From assembly GCA_026645375.1 (NCBI GenBank), contig JAPFFX010000163.1, forward strand, positions 1 through 7,818: 7,818 nucleotides of DNA, given 5' to 3'. The DNA is from Citricoccus sp. WCRC_4. GTDB taxonomy: Bacteria > Actinomycetota > Actinomycetes > Actinomycetales > Micrococcaceae. Below, in pieces: positions 1-6,299 of the stretch (position 1 is its first letter; every line of letters starts with the position of its first letter). The notes under the pieces are model-generated. The model was not told the DNA's origin, did not search any database, and was given only the letters and a program-made list of their open reading frames with translations. Position numbers and translations under genes: made by a program.

Positions 1-64
1 ACTGACCGACGAGCGACCGTCGAGGGCCGCGGCTGGACGCGCCACGGAACAACGGTCCACGACG

Positions 65-101
65 AAGGGCTGGCACCTGCTCACAGCAGGTACCAGCCCT
101 T
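65..101 (-). terminator. Strong hairpin downstream of katA, probable (bidirectional) terminator
   Basis: Two 17-base arms (65-81 and 85-101) face each other across a 3-base loop. Read as plus-strand RNA there is one C/A mismatch (74 with 92). Read as minus-strand RNA that position becomes a G-U pair, so the stem is unbroken in the direction of katA transcription. It lies about 110 bases past the katA stop. No clear U-tract follows on either strand, as is common in high-G+C actinobacteria. A smaller 7-bp hairpin (107-113 with 119-125) sits just on the katA side. The element may also end a rightward gene lying left of the window. Confidence 0.7.
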
Positions 102-213
102 GTCATGCCCGGGTCACCCCCGGGCCGGCGCGGCCGTCCGGTCCTGGTGGGTCACGCCGGCGGCGCTGTCCGGGACCGCCGCAGCGATCCCGGGATCAGC
201 AGGGACCACGGGA

Positions 214-1737
214 TCAGCGGGCCGAGGCCCCGACCTTGTCGCCCTCGTCGACGCCCATGCCCGGGACGGTGGAGCCGGCCAGGTTCGCCTTGACGGCGTC
301 CTCGATGCGCTGGCCGATGGTGGCGTCCACGTTCTTCCAGTACTGGAAGGCGTTGGAGAGCACGGGCTCCTGGACGCCGTCCAGGGCACCGGCGACGGTC
401 TGCACGAAGCGGTCGCGCTGGGCGTCGTCGAACACCTCGTTCAGCAGGGTCCGGGGCTGGCCGAAGTCATCGTCCTCGGCGTGCAGCGCGTAGGCGGACC
501 GGACGAGCTCGCCGTCGTTCTCCCAGCTGACGTCCACCGCACCGGTCTCGTCCGACCACGAGCTGCCGAAGGAGTTCGGGGCGTACACCGGGCGGGCGCC
601 GGAGTGGTCGTACCACATGTTGCCCTCGAAGTTGTAGGTGTGCACCTCGTTGACCGGCTTGTTGACCGGCAGCTGCTGGAAGTTGGTGCCGATGCGGTAG
701 CGCTGGGCATCCTGGTAGGCGAAGTTGCGGCCCAGCAGCATCTTGTCCGGGCTCATGCCCATGCCCGGCACCATGTTGGCCGGGGAGAACGCCGCCTGCT
801 CGATCTCGGCGAAGTGGTTCGCCGGGTTCTCGTTCAGGGTCATGGTGCCGACCTTGATCCGCGGGTAGTCCTTCTTGGACCAGGTCTTGGTCAGGTCGAA
901 GGGGTTGAACCGGTAGCTCTTGGCGTCCTCGTACGGCATGACCTGGACGTACAGGTCCCACTGCGGGAACTCGCCGCGCTTGATCGCCTCGAACAGGTCC
1001 TGGCGGTGGTACTCGGCGTTGGCGCCGGCCAACCGCTCGGCCTCCTCGTTCGAGAGGGACTCCACGCCCTGGCGGGACTCGAAGTGGTACTTCACCCAGA
1101 ACTTCTCGCCGGCCTCGTTGACCCACATGTAGGTGTGGGAGCCGTAGCCGTTCATGTGGCGCCAGGTGCTGGGCAGGCCGCGGTCACCCATCAGGTAGGT
1201 GACCTGGTGGGCCGACTCCGGGTTGTTGGTCCAGAAATCCCACTGCATGGTGCCGTCGCGCAGGCCGGAGTCCGGCAGGCGCTTCTGCGAGCGGATGAAG
1301 TGCGGGAACTTCATGGGGTCGCGCACGAAGAACACCGGAGTGTTGTTGCCCACGAGGTCGAAGTTGCCCTCTTCGGTGTAGAACTTCAGGGCGAAGCCGC
1401 GCACGTCACGCCAGGTGTCCGGGGAGCCCAGCTCGCCGGCCACGGTGGAGAAGCGGGCCAGCATGCGGACCTTGGCGCCCTTCTGGAACAGGGCGGCCTT
1501 GGTGAAGCCGCTGACGTCCTCGGTGGTCTCGAAGACGCCGAAGGCGCCGGAGCCCTTGGCGTGCGGACGACGCTCGGGCACGTTCATCCGGTTGAAGTGC
1601 TGCAGCGTCTCCACGAGGTGGCTGTCGTGCAGCACGATGGGGCCGTTGCTGCCGACGGTCAGCGAGTTGCGGTCGCTGACGGCGGGGATGCCGGCCTGGG
1701 TGGTCGAACCCGTTGCATGCGGAGTGGTTTCCGTCAT
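214..1737 (-). CDS. katA: Monofunctional haem catalase, small-subunit (KatA type)
   Basis: Converts two H2O2 to water and oxygen in the cytoplasm; expected to be a haem b tetramer. The product is 507 residues, normal for small-subunit clade-3 catalases, without the C-terminal flavodoxin-like domain of the large type. The distal catalytic His is H59 in the PHAKGSGAFG motif, the distal Asn is N131 in FDLVGNNTPVFF, and the proximal haem ligand is Y341 in RNFAYQDAQRYRIG. The core barrel runs to about residue 360, followed by the helical C-terminal region. GTG (1740) and ATG (1737) are adjacent starts; AAGGAG at 1744-1749 is 6 nt from the ATG but only 3 from the GTG, so the ATG is chosen. The gene begins 48 nt after the stop of the Fur-type regulator on the same strand, indicating one operon under peroxide control. 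No residue essential to the family is missing. Family assignment is very secure; the symbol follows usual naming. Confidence 0.97.
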   Translation of the reverse strand: MTETTPHATGSTTQAGIPAVSDRNSLTVGSNGPIVLHDSHLVETLQHFNRMNVPERRPHAKGSGAFGVFETTEDVSGFTKAALFQKGAKVRMLARFSTVAGELGSPDTWRDVRGFALKFYTEEGNFDLVGNNTPVFFVRDPMKFPHFIRSQKRLPDSGLRDGTMQWDFWTNNPESAHQVTYLMGDRGLPSTWRHMNGYGSHTYMWVNEAGEKFWVKYHFESRQGVESLSNEEAERLAGANAEYHRQDLFEAIKRGEFPQWDLYVQVMPYEDAKSYRFNPFDLTKTWSKKDYPRIKVGTMTLNENPANHFAEIEQAAFSPANMVPGMGMSPDKMLLGRNFAYQDAQRYRIGTNFQQLPVNKPVNEVHTYNFEGNMWYDHSGARPVYAPNSFGSSWSDETGAVDVSWENDGELVRSAYALHAEDDDFGQPRTLLNEVFDDAQRDRFVQTVAGALDGVQEPVLSNAFQYWKNVDATIGQRIEDAVKANLAGSTVPGMGVDEGDKVGASAR

Positions 1738-1743
1738 CACGTT

Positions 1744-1749
1744 CTCCTT
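1744..1749 (-). promoter_or_regulatory. Ribosome binding site of katA
   Basis: AAGGAG on the minus strand lies 6 nt before the ATG at 1737. It decides the katA start in favour of this ATG over the GTG directly upstream. It lies in the 48-nt gap after the regulator gene, which shows no hairpin that would separate the two genes. Confidence 0.75.
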
Positions 1750-1785
1750 GGTCGGGGATGGTGGGTTGGGTGGGTGAAGGTCCGG

Positions 1786-2313
1786 TCAGCCCTGGTGGGC
1801 GTCCCGGGGGCTTGGGGTGCCGGTGGGGCCGGCGTCCTGGGCGGCGCAGTCGGCGCAGAGTCCCTGGTAGACGACGTCGGCCACCTGGATGGCCATGCCG
1901 TGGGCGTCCGCGGGGGTCAGGCAGGGTGCGTGCCCGACGGCGCAGGCCACGTCCTCGATGCGGCCACACCCCGTGCACACGGCATGGTGGTGGTTGTCCG
2001 CCACTCGGGTCTCATAGCGCGCCGGGGAGTTGGCCAGGTCCAGCTGGCGCAGCAGTCCCGCGTCCGTCAGGGAGTGCAGCACGGTGTAGACCGACTGGAC
2101 GGTGATCTCCGGGAGGGACCGCCGCACGACCGCCAGCACCTGGTCTGCCGTGGCGTGCGGGGCGCGTTCCAGGGCGTCCAGGACGGCCAGCCGCTGCTTG
2201 GTGACCCGCAGTCCGGAGGAGCGGACCCGCGCAGCCCAGGGCAGGGAGGCGGCACCGTGTGCAGTGCTCTCCTCCGGTGCCCGGACGGGCTCGTGGCGGT
2301 TCGCGGAACTCAT
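1786..2313 (-). CDS. furA: Fur-family peroxide-sensing repressor (FurA/CatR type)
   Basis: A 175-residue metal-dependent DNA-binding repressor, expected to hold its own operon, including katA, off until peroxide oxidises its metal site. The N-terminal winged helix spans about residues 25-95 (LRVTKQRLAVLDAL; recognition region around TVQSVYTVLHSL). The dimerisation and metal domain follows: H53, E101, H108-H110, CTGC (C113, C116) and CADC (C153, C156), the last two being the usual structural Zn site. D121 in RIEDV is at the position where PerR proteins carry the Asp needed for peroxide sensing, while iron-sensing Fur has Glu. The stretch DVACAVGHAPCLT closely resembles mycobacterial FurA as I remember it. 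The start at 2313 fits the domain. An in-frame ATG at 2346 would add 11 residues and lacks a ribosome binding site. The sensing role is inferred from family residues and from its place before a catalase gene. Confidence 0.93.
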   Translation of the reverse strand: MSSANRHEPVRAPEESTAHGAASLPWAARVRSSGLRVTKQRLAVLDALERAPHATADQVLAVVRRSLPEITVQSVYTVLHSLTDAGLLRQLDLANSPARYETRVADNHHHAVCTGCGRIEDVACAVGHAPCLTPADAHGMAIQVADVVYQGLCADCAAQDAGPTGTPSPRDAHQG

Positions 2314-2320
2314 GGTCCCC

Positions 2321-2346
2321 ACTATGCCATATTCTGAGTTACTCAT
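2321..2346 (-). promoter_or_regulatory. Putative furA-katA promoter with palindromic operator
   Basis: This A+T-rich island in an otherwise very G+C-rich stretch lies between the oxidoreductase stop (2388) and the regulator start (2313). On the minus strand CATAGT (2326-2321) is a plausible -10 hexamer, and 7 nt later comes the regulator ATG, so the transcript could be leaderless, as known for mycobacterial furA. The 11-base palindrome TGAGTTACTCA (2335-2345) sits where the spacer and -35 region would be, a natural place for autorepression. A T-run lies just upstream (2347-2351). No strong -35 hexamer is visible. Promoter and operator are inference. Confidence 0.45.
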
Positions 2347-2387
2347 AAAAAGGACGAGCGGTGAACGTGAGGTGGGCGGCCGGGGCG

Positions 2388-3605
2388 TCATCCGAGGTGG
2401 GCCGCCGCCTGGACCGCCGCCCGGCGGCCGGCCCGGGTGGCGCCGATCGTGGAGGCCGACGCGCCGTAGCCGACCAGGAACAGCCCGGGCATCTTCGCCA
2501 CCGTCACGCCGTCCCCGCCCATCCGCACGCCGCCGCCGCGCTCGCGGACGTGCAGGGGGGACAGGTGGTCCAGGGAGGCGCGGAACCCCGTGGCCCACAG
2601 GATCGTGTCCACCGGTGTCTCCCAGGTGGTCAGCGGGTCCTCCGAGGACACGGCCGTGCAGGCCCGGCCGCTCAGCCCCGGGACCCGCTCGAGCCCACCG
2701 GAGGCCGCGGCCCCGGGGGCCAGCAGGCGGTCGGCGACGTCGCCCTGGGAGGGGACCTGGCCGCCGTCGGGACCCGGGCCGTCGAGCACGGCGCCGCCGG
2801 GGGTGAGGCGGCGTAGCGGCCCGCGACTGACGAGCACGCCCGCGGCGATCCCCGCCAGGTACTGGTCGGTGACGGGAAGGCCGGTGGCGGCGACCACGGA
2901 CAGCGGCGGCAGGCCCATGGTGGTGCGGGTGGACACGGAGGCCTCCACGTCCACGCCCCAGGAGGCGTCGAAGAAGCGGTCCGTCCAGTCCGGGGTGCGG
3001 CGCGTGGTCCAGACCGTGGCGGCGCCGGCCTCGTGCAACTGGAGCAGGAATTGCAGGGCCGAGGTGCCCCCGCCGACCACCAGCACGCTCCGGCCGGTGA
3101 AGTCCCCGGCTGCCGTGAACCCGCGCGTGTGCAGCTGGCGGCCGGTGAACTCGGCGATGCCCGGGTAGTAGGGCACGTAGGGGCTGTCCCAGGTGCCGGT
3201 CGCGTTGATCACGGCCCGGGCACGCCATTGCCGGCCGTCGGCCGCGGTGACGGTGAAGACCCCCTGGCGGTGGTCCACGCTCCGCACGTCCACGGGCCGG
3301 ATCACGGGCAGCTCCAGCCGCTCCTCGTAGGTGCCGTAGTACCGGGACACCACGCGACTGGCCGGCTCCCGGGGGTCAGGGGTGCCCAGCGGCATCCCGG
3401 GCAGGTCGTGGATCCCGTGTGCGGCGTCGAGGGTCAGGGAGTCCCAGCGGTGGCGCCACGCCCCGCCCGGGCCGTCGTTGGCGTCCAGCACCACGAACCG
3501 GGTTCCGGGCTCCACCTGCTTCCGGAGCAGCTGCCCGGCCGCGCTGAGGCCGGCCTGCCCGGCTCCGATCACGACCGCGTCGAGCGGCTCTTCGGTGGAG
3601 GTCAC
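2388..3605 (-). CDS. FAD/NADPH-dependent flavin monooxygenase-like oxidoreductase
   Basis: A 405-residue single-component flavoprotein of the flavin monooxygenase group (CzcO/TrkA-like, COG2072 type). The FAD dinucleotide-binding loop is GAGQAG at residues 14-19, with the acidic end of strand 2 at VVLDAND (about 38-44) and GGAWRHRWDSL (47-57) beyond it. ATGTWDSPYVPYYPG (135-149) leads to FTGRQLHTRGF (153-163), which fits the FxGxxxHxxx(Y/F) fingerprint of flavin monooxygenases. The second, NADPH-binding glycine loop is VVGGGTSA (176-182). The ATGF motif is at 338-341 and the C-terminal FAD contact at GLFLVGYG (374-381). The enzyme should oxygenate a soft nucleophile or a ketone; the substrate cannot be read from sequence. 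No signal peptide or membrane segment is seen. The start is GTG with only a weak GGGA ahead, and no good alternative exists nearby. It lies upstream of furA on the same strand (74-nt gap) and divergent from glyA. Confidence 0.88.
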   Translation of the reverse strand: MTSTEEPLDAVVIGAGQAGLSAAGQLLRKQVEPGTRFVVLDANDGPGGAWRHRWDSLTLDAAHGIHDLPGMPLGTPDPREPASRVVSRYYGTYEERLELPVIRPVDVRSVDHRQGVFTVTAADGRQWRARAVINATGTWDSPYVPYYPGIAEFTGRQLHTRGFTAAGDFTGRSVLVVGGGTSALQFLLQLHEAGAATVWTTRRTPDWTDRFFDASWGVDVEASVSTRTTMGLPPLSVVAATGLPVTDQYLAGIAAGVLVSRGPLRRLTPGGAVLDGPGPDGGQVPSQGDVADRLLAPGAAASGGLERVPGLSGRACTAVSSEDPLTTWETPVDTILWATGFRASLDHLSPLHVRERGGGVRMGGDGVTVAKMPGLFLVGYGASASTIGATRAGRRAAVQAAAHLG

Positions 3606-3645
3606 GTCCCGCAGTATTGCAGGCGGCCGGCGCCCGTCGCCGCGC

Positions 3646-3651
3646 TACGAT
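3646..3651 (+). promoter_or_regulatory. Putative -10 element for the glyA-folD leader
   Basis: TACGAT matches TANNNT and would place the transcription start at about 3657-3659, directly before the first paired base of the riboswitch (3661). The best -35-like hexamer, TTGCAG at 3617-3622, is 23 bp away, too far for a standard promoter. Assignment rests mainly on the fit with the aptamer's 5' end. Confidence 0.4.
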
Positions 3652-3660
3652 GGGGCGCAG

Positions 3661-3757
3661 GCCGCGACTGGCGCAGGTGGACCACCACCGGGAAGCGGCG
3701 CTGCGTGGTGCCGACGCCGTCGGCCCCGAACGGTGACCGGACCGCCCGCCTGGGTCC
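3661..3757 (+). ncRNA. ZTP (ZMP/AICAR) riboswitch, pfl motif
   Basis: A purine-alarmone aptamer in the glyA leader. P1 is GCCGC (3661-3665) with GCGGC (3695-3699). The conserved GACTGGCG follows at 3666-3673. P2 is GGTGG (3676-3680) with CCACC (3685-3689), loop ACCA. Then come GGGAAGCG (3690-3697; the usual text is GGGGAGCG, so one difference) and a variable linker. P3 is GGACC (3739-3743) with GGTCC (3753-3757), closing a nine-base loop holding CCGCCTG. The pseudoknot GGCG (3670-3673) with CGCC (3747-3750) is intact. The class is known to sense ZTP/ZMP, which accumulates when 10-formyl-THF is short, and to switch on one-carbon genes. glyA is a typical client. No terminator with a U-run lies between aptamer and start codon, so control is probably at translation or by Rho. 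Confidence 0.9.
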
Positions 3758-3791
3758 GGGCGCCAGACCAGAATCCCCAGACCATGCCAGC

Positions 3792-3796
3792 AGGAG
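3792..3796 (+). promoter_or_regulatory. Ribosome binding site of glyA
   Basis: AGGAG lies 6 nt before the GTG start at 3803 and 35 nt beyond the end of the riboswitch P3 stem. The short GAG/CTC pair around it (3794-3802) is too weak to count as a sequestering hairpin. A GCCAG just upstream (3786-3790) could pair with CTGGC at 3668-3672 in the aptamer. Confidence 0.7.
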
Positions 3797-3802
3797 CTTC
3801 TC

Positions 3803-5098
3803 GTGACCCAGCCGAACACCACGACGTCCGCGTCCCTCAGCAACCGCCCCCTGACCGACGTCGACCCGGAGATCGCCGCCGTCCTGGACCAGGAGCTGGG
3901 CCGCCAGCGGGACACCCTGGAGATGATCGCCTCCGAGAACTTCGTGCCCCGCGCCATCCTCGAGACCCAGGGTTCGGTGCTGACCAACAAGTACGCCGAG
4001 GGCTATCCCGGACGGCGGTACTACGGCGGTTGTGAGTACGTGGACGTGGCCGAGAACCTGGCGATCGAGCGCGCCAAGTCCCTGTTCGGTGCCGAGCACG
4101 TCAACGTCCAGCCCCATGCCGGCGCCCAGGCCAACGTGGCCCTGATGACCGCCCTCATGCAGCCCGGGGACACCCTGATGGGCCTGTCGCTGGCGCACGG
4201 CGGCCACCTGACCCACGGGATGAAGCTGAACTTCTCCGGGAAGAACTACGACATCGCCGCCTACGAGGTGGATCCGGACACCTACCGGATCGACATGGAC
4301 AAGGTCCGCGAGAAGGCGATCGAGGCCAAGCCGGCCGTCATCGTGGCGGGCTGGTCGGCCTACTCCCGGCAGCTGGACTTCGAGGCGTTCCGTTCCATCG
4401 CGGACGAGGTCGGGGCCAAGCTGTGGGTGGACATGGCCCACTTCGCCGGGCTGGTCGCCGCGGGACTGCACCCGAACCCGGTGCCCCACGCCGACGTCGT
4501 GACCTCCACCGCGCACAAGACCCTCGCCGGGCCCCGCTCGGGCTTCATCCTCTCCAAGGAGGAGTACCGGAAGAAGATCGACTCGGCCGTGTTCCCGGGC
4601 CAGCAGGGCGGCCCGCTGATGCACGCGATCGCGGGCAAGGCCGTGGCCTTCAAGATCGCCGCCTCCGAGGAGTTCGCCGAGCGCCAGCGCCGCACCATCG
4701 AGGGCGCCCAGATCCTGGCCGAGCGCCTGATGGGGACCGACGTCACCGAGCACGGGGTCTCCGTGCTGACCGGTGGCACCGACGTGCACCTGATCCTGGT
4801 GGACCTGCGCCACGCCGAACTCGACGGCCGCCAGGCCGAGGACCTGCTCCACGAGGTCGGCATCACCGTCAACCGCAACTCCATCCCGTGGGACCCGCGC
4901 CCGCCGATGACCACCTCCGGCCTGCGCATCGGCACCCCCGCCCTGGCCACCCGTGGCTTCGGGGCCGAGGAGTTCGCCGAGGTGGCGGACATCGTCGCCC
5001 AGGCCCTCAAGCCGGGCCCGGACCTGGAGGCCCTGAAGGCCCGCGTGCAGAAGCTCGCCACCGACTTCCCGCTGTACGAGGGTCTCGAAGGCTGGTGA
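3803..5098 (+). CDS. glyA: Serine hydroxymethyltransferase
   Basis: A PLP enzyme that converts serine plus tetrahydrofolate into glycine plus 5,10-methylene-THF, the main entry of one-carbon units; cytosolic, usually a dimer or tetramer. The 431 residues are a normal bacterial length. The family text is continuous: MIASENFVP (41-49), TNKYAEGYPGRRYYGG (61-76), DMAHFAGL with D210 and H213, and the PLP Schiff-base lysine K239 in STAHKTLAGPRSG. FPGQQGGP follows further on. The start is GTG, supported by AGGAG 6 nt upstream and by the normal N-terminus (DPEIAAVLDQEL). It is led by a ZTP riboswitch and followed 72 nt later by folD, whose product uses its methylene-THF. Nothing is missing or unusual in the coding sequence. 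Confidence 0.98.
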   Translation: MTQPNTTTSASLSNRPLTDVDPEIAAVLDQELGRQRDTLEMIASENFVPRAILETQGSVLTNKYAEGYPGRRYYGGCEYVDVAENLAIERAKSLFGAEHVNVQPHAGAQANVALMTALMQPGDTLMGLSLAHGGHLTHGMKLNFSGKNYDIAAYEVDPDTYRIDMDKVREKAIEAKPAVIVAGWSAYSRQLDFEAFRSIADEVGAKLWVDMAHFAGLVAAGLHPNPVPHADVVTSTAHKTLAGPRSGFILSKEEYRKKIDSAVFPGQQGGPLMHAIAGKAVAFKIAASEEFAERQRRTIEGAQILAERLMGTDVTEHGVSVLTGGTDVHLILVDLRHAELDGRQAEDLLHEVGITVNRNSIPWDPRPPMTTSGLRIGTPALATRGFGAEEFAEVADIVAQALKPGPDLEALKARVQKLATDFPLYEGLEGW

Positions 5099-5112
5099 CA
5101 CGCTCCACGCGC

Positions 5113-5135
5113 ATCACTATGGTGATAGATAAATT
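5113..5135 (+). promoter_or_regulatory. A+T-rich palindromic patch between glyA and folD
   Basis: The perfect inverted repeat ATCAC (5113-5117) and GTGAT (5122-5126) around TATG is followed by TAGATAAATT. This is the only A+T-rich spot in a 72-bp gap inside about 2.3 kb of 68-72% G+C coding sequence. It could be a secondary folD promoter with an operator. No -35 hexamer is convincing and I cannot name a regulator. A 14-codon ORF starts inside it (ATG 5119, stop 5161-5163). Confidence 0.3.
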
Positions 5136-5170
5136 CCCGGCCGACCCCCGCAAGGAAGCGTGATCCAGCC

Positions 5171-6079
5171 ATGACCGCACAGAAGCTCGACGGCCGCGCC
5201 ACGGCCGCCGCCATCAAGGAGGACCTCACCCGTCGCGTGGAGGTCCTGCGCGGACAGGGCATCGTGCCCGGTCTGGGCACCATCCTGGTCGGCGAGGACC
5301 CGGGATCCCAGTCCTACGTGGGGGGCAAGCACCGCGACTGCGCCGAGGTGGGCGTGGCCTCGATCCGGAAGGACCTGCCCGCCTCCACCACCGAGGAGGA
5401 GCTGCTGGCCGTCGTCGAGGAACTCAACGCGGACGAGGCCTGCACCGGGTACATCGTGCAGCTGCCGCTGCCCAAGCACATCGACACCGACCGCATCCTC
5501 GAGGCGATCGACCCGGCCAAGGACGCCGACGGGCTGCATCCGATGAACCTGGGGCGCCTGGTGGCCTCGGTCGGCGGGGAGCTGGACTCGCCGCTGCCGT
5601 GCACCCCCAAGGGGTGCGTGGAGCTGCTGAAGCACTACGGCATCGACCTGGACGGCAAGGTGGTCCTGGTGATCGGCCGCGGCGTGACCATCGGCCGGCC
5701 CGCCGGGCTCGTGCTGACCCGCCGGGACGTCAACGCCACCGTGGTGCTCGCGCACACCGGCACGAAGGACCTCAAGGCCGAGCTGGCCCGCGCGGACGTC
5801 ATCATCGCCGCGGCGGGGGTGGCCCACATGGTCGGGCCGGAGGACGTCAAGGACGGGGTGATCGTTCTGGACGTGGGCGTCTCCCGCGTCGAGGGCGAGG
5901 ACGGCAAGGCCAGGATCACCGGCGACGTGGACCCGGGCGTGGCCGAGAAGGCGTCCTGGATGGCCCCTAACCCTGGTGGCGTGGGCCCGATGACCCGGGT
6001 GATGCTGCTGGCCAACGTGGTCGAGGCCGCCGAGCGCGCCGCGGCCGCCGACGGCTGGACGGAGCCCGAGCGGGACTGA
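5171..6079 (+). CDS. folD: Bifunctional methylene-THF dehydrogenase/methenyl-THF cyclohydrolase
   Basis: Oxidises 5,10-methylene-THF to methenyl-THF with NADP+ and hydrolyses it to 10-formyl-THF, the donor for purine synthesis and for initiator Met-tRNA. The 302 residues are slightly above the usual 280-295. Catalytic residues by family alignment are Y49 and K53 (SYVGGKHRDC), Q97 (YIVQLPLP) and D120 (KDADGLHPMN). The N-terminal folate domain ends near PCTPKG. The Rossmann nucleotide site reads VIGRGVTIGRP, the actinobacterial version of the common GRSxxVGxP loop. PNPGGVGPMTRVMLL closes the C-terminal part. The ATG at 5171 has AAGGAAG at 5152-5158, a long 12-nt spacing, and no in-frame start lies closer. 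It probably shares the riboswitch-controlled glyA transcript, with a possible extra promoter in the gap. Confidence 0.97.
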   Translation: MTAQKLDGRATAAAIKEDLTRRVEVLRGQGIVPGLGTILVGEDPGSQSYVGGKHRDCAEVGVASIRKDLPASTTEEELLAVVEELNADEACTGYIVQLPLPKHIDTDRILEAIDPAKDADGLHPMNLGRLVASVGGELDSPLPCTPKGCVELLKHYGIDLDGKVVLVIGRGVTIGRPAGLVLTRRDVNATVVLAHTGTKDLKAELARADVIIAAAGVAHMVGPEDVKDGVIVLDVGVSRVEGEDGKARITGDVDPGVAEKASWMAPNPGGVGPMTRVMLLANVVEAAERAAAADGWTEPERD

Positions 6080-6092
6080 CAGGGGCCCGGTG

Positions 6093-6111
6093 AGAGCATT
6101 CTTCATGCTCT
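6093..6111 (+). terminator. Hairpin after folD, possible terminator
   Basis: AGAGCAT (6093-6099) pairs perfectly with ATGCTCT (6105-6111) across TCTTC, 14 nt after the folD stop. No U-run follows. It is the first of three stem-loops in a row before the transposase gene and the best placed to end the glyA-folD transcript. Confidence 0.45.
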
Positions 6112-6129
6112 GATGGACTGATCATCCCG

Positions 6130-6157
6130 GCAGGACATGGTGATGCGTCCATCCTGC
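6130..6157 (+). other. Second stem-loop between folD and transposase
   Basis: GCAGGA (6130-6135) and TGG (6138-6140) pair with CCA (6149-6151) and TCCTGC (6152-6157). This gives nine base pairs with a two-base CA bulge and an eight-base loop. It overlaps the left arm of the degenerate inverted repeat flanking the transposase gene, so it may belong to the end of the insertion sequence rather than to folD. Confidence 0.4.
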
Positions 6158-6170
6158 GATGAATCCGGGC
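6141..6170 (+). repeat. Left arm of degenerate inverted repeat flanking the transposase
   Basis: Compared with the reverse complement of 7711-7748, the blocks TGATGC, TCCTGC, ATGAAT and CCGGGC occur in the same order, separated by small gaps. The longest exact run is AATCCGGGC. The right arm is about 8 bases longer in total. Position on both sides of the transposase gene suggests terminal inverted repeats, but the gapped alignment was made by eye and no target-site duplication is visible. Confidence 0.4.
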
Positions 6171-6192
6171 GCACACGCCGCCAACCGTGTGC
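6171..6192 (+). other. Third stem-loop, upstream of the transposase gene
   Basis: GCACACG (6171-6177) pairs perfectly with CGTGTGC (6186-6192) across an eight-base loop. It lies about 110 nt before the transposase ATG. Hairpins at the ends of IS10/IS50-like elements are known to block translation from transcripts entering from outside; whether this one does so is inference. Confidence 0.4.
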
Positions 6193-6299
6193 CCTGGCTC
6201 CCCGATCTCATCCGCCAAAACGCCTCAGCGTAGTCCACGTCAAACCGCCGTAGCCGCTATCTGCCGGCGAAACTGACCAAGTCCGTTCGGGAGGCACCG

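Noticed and set aside
1..64. Possible end of a rightward gene (TGA at 3-5)
   Set aside because: Only two bases of the presumed gene would be in the window, so nothing supports it beyond a convergent terminator position.
191..218. Ten-base direct repeat CGGGATCAGC at 191-200 and 209-218, the second overlapping the katA stop
   Set aside because: Only two short copies in G+C-rich sequence; no further units or known function, so probably chance.
100..2337. 745-codon open frame on the plus strand across katA and furA
   Set aside because: It is antisense to two strongly conserved proteins, has low-complexity Val/Gly/Leu-rich text typical of high-G+C shadow frames, and matches no family I know.
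2314..2346. Earlier ATG at 2346 for the regulator (11 extra residues)
   Set aside because: No ribosome binding site lies ahead of it, and it would put the palindrome and the likely promoter inside the coding region. It stays possible only as a minor alternative.
3784..4035. ATG at 3784 starting an overlapping frame into glyA
   Set aside because: The frame is Pro/Arg-rich shadow text over conserved glyA codons; the good AGGAG spacing belongs to the GTG at 3803.
3602..5101. 499-codon open frame antisense to glyA
   Set aside because: Shadow of glyA and of the riboswitch leader; composition is that of an antisense G+C-rich frame with no motifs.
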